From Photobacterium sp. TY1-4 (GTDB taxonomy: Bacteria; Pseudomonadota; Gammaproteobacteria; Enterobacterales; Vibrionaceae), in the NCBI RefSeq assembly GCF_025398175.1, contig NZ_CP099734.1, positions 2,976,001 to 3,040,000 on the forward strand: a stretch of DNA of 64,000 nucleotides, given 5' to 3'. Below the pieces are notes generated by a model. The model did no database searches, was not told the DNA's origin, and saw only the letters and a program-made list of their open reading frames with translations. The stretch's first letter is position 1, and each line of letters opens with the position of its first letter. Shown one piece after another: positions 59,201 to 64,000 of the stretch. Both the position numbers and the translations under genes were made by a program.

Positions 59201-61724
59201 CAGCAAACAGGAGGGCGAACAGCGAACACCCCTGTTGCCGGGCAACCTGCTCCAACCGGCCCATTAATGCCTTGTCAATTTGCAGCAACTGCGTGCTGCC
59301 TGCGCCGTCAAACTGGCCCGGACGCTCCCTGCCCGGCGAGAGCTGCAACGGTTCCGGCATGGCTGCCAGCCGTTGTTGCCAGTACGCGAGGTTGTCCGCT
59401 TCCCGGGCTGCCAGCTGCCGGCGGTTGTAATCAATATAATCGTGATACTGCCACGGCATCGGGTCCGCAACGTCCCCCTGATAACGTGCCAGGATCATGG
59501 TGATCAGTTGGGCTGCGCTGATCCCATCGGCAATACTGTGGTGAATATCGAGTGCCAGATAAGTCCGTTCCCCGGCGACCGACCAGAGCCCGATGCGCAG
59601 CAACGGCGCAATCTCCAGCACAAACGGGCGTACAAACCGGGCCAGCTGCGCCCTCAGTTGCGCCGATTCATCCAGACGGCCGCCTTCCACCGGCACTGAC
59701 ACTTCAGGCTGAATCCGGCTTAACACGGTGCCATCGTCAATCACAAAAGTGGCGCGCAAAATTGCAACGTGTGCAACGCACGCATCCACAGCCTGCTGCA
59801 AGCGCTCGGTATTGAGGACCTGATCCAGCTCGACGACCCGGGTTATGTTGTAGCTACTGTCCTGTTGATGGAACTGGTGCGCCAGAATGACATTACGCTG
59901 CAAGACGGAAACCGGTCCGATATCGCCGGGCTGAACCCGGCGCAACGGCGTGTCCGGCTCCCCGCTCCCCGCAGCGTGACACGTTTGCAGATAAGCCAGC
60001 TGGGTTGCCGGCGTCAGGTGGGCAAAGAGCGCCGCGACATCCAGACGGACCGAAAACGCCTGCTCCAGCGCCGCCTTCAGGGTCATCAGCATCAATGAGT
60101 GACCGCCCCGGCGGAAAAAATGATCGTCCATCCCGATGCGATCCTGCCCGAGCACCTGCTGCCAGACCGTCAGAATTTGCTGCTCTTGCGGCGTTTCCGC
60201 TACCCGGTACGCGTCGATCTGCAGCTCGGTGCCGACGACCCCGGCCAGAGCTTTGCGATTCACCTTGCCGTTGGGCAGGGTCGGCAACGTCTCGACCAAA
60301 ACCCACTCGGCCGGCACCAGTGCCCGGTTCAGCCGCTGGCTGACGAACTCTGCTATCTGCGCACCATCCGCTCGGCTTGCGACCACAAAAGCGCGGATCC
60401 GGGCGGAAGGCTGACCAGTGTCAACCACCTGGAGCACACACAGCTCCACCGTCGGCGCCTGCTGAACCACCCGCTCGAGGCCCAGCAGATCAGCCCGGAT
60501 CCCCCGGATCTTGATTTGGTTATCTTTACGCCCGATGCAGACCAGCTGGCCGTCCGGCAAGCGTTTCCCCAAATCGCCGGTAAAGTAATACGGCGGGGAC
60601 TGCCGGAAGCAGCGCTGGGTTTCCGCCTCCAACCCCAGATAGCCATGGGAGCGCAGGTCGGTTTCGATCACCAGCTCCCCGACCTCGTCTTCCGCACAGG
60701 GCCGGCCCTGCGGGTCCAGCACATGCACCTGCACCTGCTCGTCCAGCGGCATCCCGATGGGCACCATGTCAGCATCACTGTCGGCAGGGCTGAGGCGCTT
60801 GAACACTTTCGCCAGGGTGGTTTCCGTCGGGCCGTACAGGTTCACCAGTTGGCAGCGCTCTTCGCCGTAACTGCGATAAAACGCGGCCAGATCGCTGCCG
60901 CGCAGCGGCTCTCCGGCCAGAAACAGATATTCCAGGCTCAATGGCTGCGGCGCATCGGCTTGCAGCAAACGCTGACGAAGCAACGTCGGCACCATGTGCA
61001 GCACGCTGATCTCTGCTTGGTTAATCCAGGTCAGCAACTGATCCGTCAGTACCAGCGTTCGATCCGTGGGCATGACCAGCACTGCCCCGGCCACCAGCGG
61101 CAACAGCACTTCGCGCAGGAAGGGATCGAATGCCGGAATGGTCAACTGTCCCACCCGGTGATGCGCTTCAATGCCGAATGTCTGCTGCTGCCACATCACA
61201 AAGTGGCTCAGCCCGCGATAACTGCCGAGGATCCCCTTGGGCTCTCCTGTCGAACCCGAAGTGAAATAAATATAACAGGGGTCCTGCGAGCGCGGGGTTG
61301 CCAGCACATCGTCTTCAGTTGGCGGCAGCCCCGGCGTCCACTCATCCCAGACGATGATCTCAGGCGCACAGGACATCCCGGCGACCATCCGGCCCAGGCG
61401 CTCGGCGTGGCGAGCCGTGGTCACGACACACGTCGGTGCAATCTGCGCGAGCATGCTCGTTGCCAGCGCATCAGGTAACTCCGTATGGACCGGGGCAAAC
61501 ACATGCCCGGTATGCAAGCAAGCCAGCAGACTGCTGATCAGCGTCGGGCAGGCATCCAGATAGAGCGCCACATGTCCCGGGCGCGACTGAAGAAAATGAG
61601 CAATCGCGGCCGACTGCTGTCTCAGCTCCCGGTAACTGAGTTGCTGCGCGCCGCGTTCAATCGCCACGGCATCCCCACGTTTGGCACACTGCTGGGCAAA
61701 CGCTTCAAGTAAATCGAATCTCAT
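56271..61724 (-). CDS. Two-module NRPS: A-T-C-A-T plus half-C-like C-terminus
   Basis: 1817 residues. A1 about 10-495 (A3 YFTSGSTGEPKG, A5 NLYGPTETT, A7 YFTGDL, A10 LPNGKVNRK). T1 about 515-580 with S543 in RRGGHSLM. C about 600-1020 with H728-H729-x-x-x-D733-G734 intact. A2 about 1045-1535 (A3 YTSGSTGQPKG, A5 VYGPTETT, A7 YRTGDL, A10 TANGKIDRK). T2 about 1550-1620 with S1583 in LGGNSF. The last ~170 residues (about 1640-1810) look like the C-terminal half of a condensation domain without the HHxxxDG half. No E, MT, TE or reductase domain. Hand-read pocket residues: A1 D200 P201 R204 H243 F268 A270 L296 L304 A305 K487; A2 D1239 I1240 L1243 Q1282 L1308 G1310 V1333 V1341 W1342 K1528, glycine-like. 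Overlaps the upstream ABC gene by ATGA. Confidence 0.95.
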   Translation of the reverse strand: MRFDLLEAFAQQCAKRGDAVAIERGAQQLSYRELRQQSAAIAHFLQSRPGHVALYLDACPTLISSLLACLHTGHVFAPVHTELPDALATSMLAQIAPTCVVTTARHAERLGRMVAGMSCAPEIIVWDEWTPGLPPTEDDVLATPRSQDPCYIYFTSGSTGEPKGILGSYRGLSHFVMWQQQTFGIEAHHRVGQLTIPAFDPFLREVLLPLVAGAVLVMPTDRTLVLTDQLLTWINQAEISVLHMVPTLLRQRLLQADAPQPLSLEYLFLAGEPLRGSDLAAFYRSYGEERCQLVNLYGPTETTLAKVFKRLSPADSDADMVPIGMPLDEQVQVHVLDPQGRPCAEDEVGELVIETDLRSHGYLGLEAETQRCFRQSPPYYFTGDLGKRLPDGQLVCIGRKDNQIKIRGIRADLLGLERVVQQAPTVELCVLQVVDTGQPSARIRAFVVASRADGAQIAEFVSQRLNRALVPAEWVLVETLPTLPNGKVNRKALAGVVGTELQIDAYRVAETPQEQQILTVWQQVLGQDRIGMDDHFFRRGGHSLMLMTLKAALEQAFSVRLDVAALFAHLTPATQLAYLQTCHAAGSGEPDTPLRRVQPGDIGPVSVLQRNVILAHQFHQQDSSYNITRVVELDQVLNTERLQQAVDACVAHVAILRATFVIDDGTVLSRIQPEVSVPVEGGRLDESAQLRAQLARFVRPFVLEIAPLLRIGLWSVAGERTYLALDIHHSIADGISAAQLITMILARYQGDVADPMPWQYHDYIDYNRRQLAAREADNLAYWQQRLAAMPEPLQLSPGRERPGQFDGAGSTQLLQIDKALMGRLEQVARQQGCSLFALLFAAYALTLHRFSGQDDVIIGVPVAGRDLPEVVSMPGVFMRVLPFRSTSHAQATLAQYLTLIQQQLAEAVAHQDFAFEHLVDAVRAPRDPSRQPLFDTLFAMHDAIDLSDGGLQVREIQLHHRQVKADLIIDVYRYRDALTVACSFAEQMIAPNRVAQLLQSLSVLLQRLADMPLSQPLTQIDGIPAAERERLLHTLNQTAHPITGPGTLIERFHQQVDRAPMQQACRSQGQKLTYRALDERANQLAHGLLETLGQPQARVAIMVAPSADLAVAILAVLKAGMAYVPLDPDFPQERLQYMVANAGVACLITDQPEVAKSLFAGPIVSASPEAWADRPQSRPSVSYDPHHLAYVIYTSGSTGQPKGVMIENVSVVNFINGMARSLGEMTQKTVLVLTTFSFDIFVLEFFLPLLTGAQLVIASRRQQQDMSLLSALIRKEDITTLQFTPTRMKMFLAFDPTLQCFRGIREVLMGGEYVGFELVETIRNHSPARIFNVYGPTETTVWSTVCELTQADRSKVGRPIDNTLVYVLDQHRRLCPMGTQGELYIAGMGLARGYHRLPDKTAEAFVDNPFQPGQRMYRTGDLAYWLPSGELCIQGRLDHQVKVKGHRIELHEIESVLKRHPAVHDAVCLVRERQVQGFAEGFLCAFYQADSKVEAEQLRQHVRAHLPGYMVPEAWAQLADFPKTANGKIDRKHFPEIARDPAETGRTTAQSRTEERIYQVWAAILPTAEIGFTDNFFDLGGNSFHVVLVQKALADQDMHVSAIDILEHGSISRLAAWYDRASEASQSVRCYAMPFPEAPSVPASGRDTWEDDLGDASGPALEALRRQLDVSREELITGLLIYALGAVSGQTVLTLNISMTPDVCRLVRVDFTGVENLPAFFARVVDALATSPSHPFSQLSPDQEPGCYSIYLAADAHKSVVRGQLFDLELIYLWDDGLQLQARANHPQVCRDALTQVGQAMKGLVAQFAATASSTGE

Positions 61725-63517
61725 GCGACCGTCACCTCTTCCTGTTCAGATTGCATCACTAAATCAAAATAGGCCCCTTGCTGTTGCATCAACGTCTCGT
61801 GGCTTCCCTGCTCGACCAGACATCCGTCGACCAGGACCAGGATCCGATCAGCCCGGCGGATCGTTTTCAGCCGGTGCGCAATCACAATGGCGGTTTTATG
61901 CCGCAGCAAGACATCGAGTTCGGCCTGTATTTCCGCTTCCGTCCGCGCATCCAGCGAGGCGGTTGGCTCGTCCATGATCAAAATCTCGGCGTCTTTCACC
62001 AGCGCCCGCGCTATCGCCAGGCGCTGTTTCTGGCCGCCGGACACATTGCCTCCCCCCTCGCTGAGCTGAGTGTCGTACCCCTGCGGCAGCGTTGAGATAA
62101 ACGGGGCGCATCCGGCACTGCGGGCCGCCTGCTCAATGTCCGCCATCGAACAATCCGGACGACCGTAAGCCAGGTTGGTTTTGATCGAGTTGGAGAACAG
62201 GAAAGAGTCCTGGGGAATATAGGAGAAATACCGGCGCCAGCGGTCAGTATCCAGCGTTTCCCGGGTCTGGCCGGCAATGGCGACCGTCCCGGCCGACGGC
62301 TGGTATAGGCGAAGCAGCAGTTTCATCAGGGTCGATTTTCCGGAGCCGCTCGGTCCCACAATCGCAATGGTTTCCCCGGCCTGAACCGAAAAAGACAACT
62401 CACGCAGCACCGGCTTCCCGGTCGGATAGGCAAACGACAGTCCCCGAATATCAATCAGCGGCTGGATCAGATCCGGGCACGCCGTCTCGGGGGGTTGCGC
62501 GGGTTGTTGCGCGGCGGGTCGGTTTGTCTGTTGCTGTTCCACCTCTTCCCCCGGCAGGGCGAAGAGTTCAAAGATCCGTTTGGCCCCCGCCAGTGATTTC
62601 TGCAGGTATGCCACCAGACCGCCCAGCTCACGGAACGTCATGTTCAACGCCGTCAGCAGCTGGATCATGGCCACAATCTCCCCCAACGGCGTCACGCCCA
62701 TCGCCATCAGCACCGCGCCAAGCACCAGCATGCCCGAAAAGTTGAGGATTTTAAGGTTGAAGTTCGCCAGCTCCAGCCGCGCCCTGAGCCGGCTATTGGC
62801 TTTGGTATCGCTCAGCCACTGCCCGTTTCCCTCCTCGTAACGGACATGCTGCGCCGATTGCATCTGGTAGATCCGAACTTCTTTGGCGCCGTACACCGCG
62901 TCCATCGCCGCCGCGGACATCCGCCCCAGGGTGCTCTGGATGCGGTCACTGACCACCCGCATCTTGCCGGCATAGTATCGATTCGCCAGAGCCGTCAGAA
63001 TCGCCACGGTGACCAGGACAATCCCGACCATCCAGTCAATCAACATCATGGCGACAACGGCGCAGAAACCGGTCAGCAGGGTAAAAATCAGCTGTCGGAA
63101 CTGATACCCGAACACTTCCGAGACCGCGTCGACATCGCTGTTCACCCGTGACAGCAGCTCCCCCGGATGGTATCGCTCAATATCGCCCAGCCGTCCTGCA
63201 GATAAATGGTCAAATAACTGCAACCGAATATCTGCAAGGTTCTTAAACAGCCCGTGAAAAAACAGCTTGCCGAAAATAATAAAAGTCAGACCGGTGAAGA
63301 TACCCATGCCAATCACGGCAAAGCTGGACTGGCGAAGGCTGTCCATATCCTGGGCGATAATGGCGTTGATCATGTCCCGCATGATGAAAGCCAGTGAGAT
63401 CATGATGATGGTTTCGGTGATGGCATGTCCGAGCAAACCGGCCACATAGCCCACCCGGTGCTTTTTCATCAGAGCAAACAGTTGTGTCAACTCAGCCCAT
63501 TCCGCGCGTTTAAGCAT
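61721..63517 (-). CDS. ABC exporter half-transporter (TMD-NBD), subunit 2
   Basis: 598 residues: six-helix exporter membrane domain (about 1-310), a Gln/Pro-rich linker (about 332-355: EEVEQQQTNRPAAQQPAQPP), and an NBD (about 360-590). Walker A GPSGSGKSTLM, Q-loop YIPQDSFLF, signature VSGGQKQRLAIARAL, Walker B EILIMDEPTASLD and H-loop IVIAHRL are all canonical. The coupling region has GELLSRVNSDVDAV, typical of type IV exporters. Its start overlaps the preceding ABC gene by 8 nt and its end overlaps the NRPS start by 4 nt. It probably forms a heterodimer with that neighbour to export the peptide product. Confidence 0.93.
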   Translation of the reverse strand: MLKRAEWAELTQLFALMKKHRVGYVAGLLGHAITETIIMISLAFIMRDMINAIIAQDMDSLRQSSFAVIGMGIFTGLTFIIFGKLFFHGLFKNLADIRLQLFDHLSAGRLGDIERYHPGELLSRVNSDVDAVSEVFGYQFRQLIFTLLTGFCAVVAMMLIDWMVGIVLVTVAILTALANRYYAGKMRVVSDRIQSTLGRMSAAAMDAVYGAKEVRIYQMQSAQHVRYEEGNGQWLSDTKANSRLRARLELANFNLKILNFSGMLVLGAVLMAMGVTPLGEIVAMIQLLTALNMTFRELGGLVAYLQKSLAGAKRIFELFALPGEEVEQQQTNRPAAQQPAQPPETACPDLIQPLIDIRGLSFAYPTGKPVLRELSFSVQAGETIAIVGPSGSGKSTLMKLLLRLYQPSAGTVAIAGQTRETLDTDRWRRYFSYIPQDSFLFSNSIKTNLAYGRPDCSMADIEQAARSAGCAPFISTLPQGYDTQLSEGGGNVSGGQKQRLAIARALVKDAEILIMDEPTASLDARTEAEIQAELDVLLRHKTAIVIAHRLKTIRRADRILVLVDGCLVEQGSHETLMQQQGAYFDLVMQSEQEEVTVA

Positions 63518-64000
63518 GACTTAGCTCCTTCTGGGCCGTGTGCTGAAAATAGGCCTGATGCAGTTGATAAAACGCCCCGCGTTTTGCCATCAAGTCGTGA
63601 TAACTCCCGTTTTCAACCACGTTCCCTTGATCCAGCACCACGATGCGGTCCATTTCAGGGGTGATCGCCAGTTTATGGGTGATCAGGATCACGGTCCGAT
63701 CATCCGCCTCCTGCAAAATGGCCTGCTCGACCAGGCTTTCACTGGTGGCATCCAGGGAAGCCGTCGGCTCATCCATCATCAGGATCGGCGAGGATTTCAA
63801 AAAGGCCCGCGCCAGCGAGATCCGCTGTTTCTGACCGTAGGAGAGAGCATTGCCGTCATCTCCCAGCACGGTCTGATACCCTTGGGGCAGCTCGCGGATA
63901 AAATTGTCGGCATACGCTTTTTGCGCAGCGTGGATCACCTCCAGCTCTGTCGCATCGGGCCGGGCCAGACGAATATTGTCCAGAATCGAGACCGGGAACA
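63510..64000 (-). CDS. ABC exporter half-transporter, subunit 1 (3' part)
   Basis: The frame is open to the window edge, so only about 163 C-terminal residues are seen (FPVSILDNIRLARPDATELE onward); the internal GTG at 63938 is not a start. Visible NBD parts: Q-loop end, signature ALSYGQKQRISLARAFL (LSYGQ instead of LSGGQ), Walker B PILMMDEPTASLD and H-loop LITHKLA. The ending YFQHTAQKELSHA overlaps the next ABC gene. The variant signature suggests an asymmetric heterodimeric exporter in which one ATP site is altered. The membrane domain lies beyond the window. Confidence 0.9.
   Translation of the reverse strand, partial: FPVSILDNIRLARPDATELEVIHAAQKAYADNFIRELPQGYQTVLGDDGNALSYGQKQRISLARAFLKSSPILMMDEPTASLDATSESLVEQAILQEADDRTVILITHKLAITPEMDRIVVLDQGNVVENGSYHDLMAKRGAFYQLHQAYFQHTAQKELSHA

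Noticed and set aside
60099..61478. 459-codon plus-strand frame
   Set aside because: Antisense to the first adenylation domain of the NRPS.

Overview
The window is a GC-rich piece of a gammaproteobacterial chromosome, almost certainly Vibrionaceae and perhaps Photobacterium-like. The evidence is gene content and order: the arcA / arcB / GGDEF / yhcC / double gltBD / mtnN / cobD / btuF block and the tyrS / M23 peptidase / erpA / clcA / hemL / rsmC / chiS / chitin-oligosaccharide operon block both match Vibrio gene order as I remember it. The species assignment is inference; no rRNA or tRNA gene is present.

Layout. 0-4.2 kb: 3' end of aceK, a small outer-membrane barrel protein, an RraA-like protein and a DUF3293 protein on the minus strand, a degraded or oddly started small ORF, then arcA. 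4.2-10.1 kb, minus strand: yhcC-type radical SAM gene, a PAS-GGDEF diguanylate cyclase, arcB and a lipoprotein gene 3 nt after arcB. 10.7-23.1 kb, plus strand: two consecutive but unlike glutamate synthase operons, gltB1-gltD1 (Gram-positive-like large subunit) and gltB2-gltD2 (E. coli-like). 23.2-27.0 kb: mtnN-cobD-btuF (MTA/SAH nucleosidase plus corrinoid assembly and uptake), a TRIC/UPF0126 membrane protein and a VOC-fold enzyme whose leader carries two perfect dyads. 27.1-35.8 kb: housekeeping genes tyrS, M23 endopeptidase, erpA, clcA, hemL, an overlooked 35-codon Cys-rich membrane microprotein, an AI-2E/PerM-family permease and rsmC.

36.1-54.5 kb is a complete chitin-disaccharide system. 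ChiS senses through the periplasmic chitin-oligosaccharide-binding protein, a Dpp-like ABC importer takes up (GlcNAc)2 and (GlcN)2, and the cytoplasm holds a GH9 exo-glucosaminidase, glucosamine kinase, GH20 hexosaminidase, GH94 chitobiose phosphorylase and a phosphohexomutase. Catalytic residues fall at the numbering I remember for characterised homologues (GH9 D139/D143/E555; GH94 D492).

54.7-64.0 kb, minus strand, is the most unusual part: a five-gene specialised-metabolite operon running into the window end. It reads ABC exporter half (partial), ABC exporter half, two-module NRPS (A-T-C-A-T plus an abnormal C-terminal half-condensation-like domain, no thioesterase or reductase), left-handed beta-helix acetyltransferase, and GT2 glycosyltransferase with a GT7-like C-terminus. 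Its genes overlap or nearly touch except before the glycosyltransferase. By hand-read specificity residues the second module looks like a glycine activator, and the first has a LYS2-like D-P-x-x-R pocket. I infer a small exported, perhaps acetylated and glycosylated, X-Gly-type product; the structure is not known to me.
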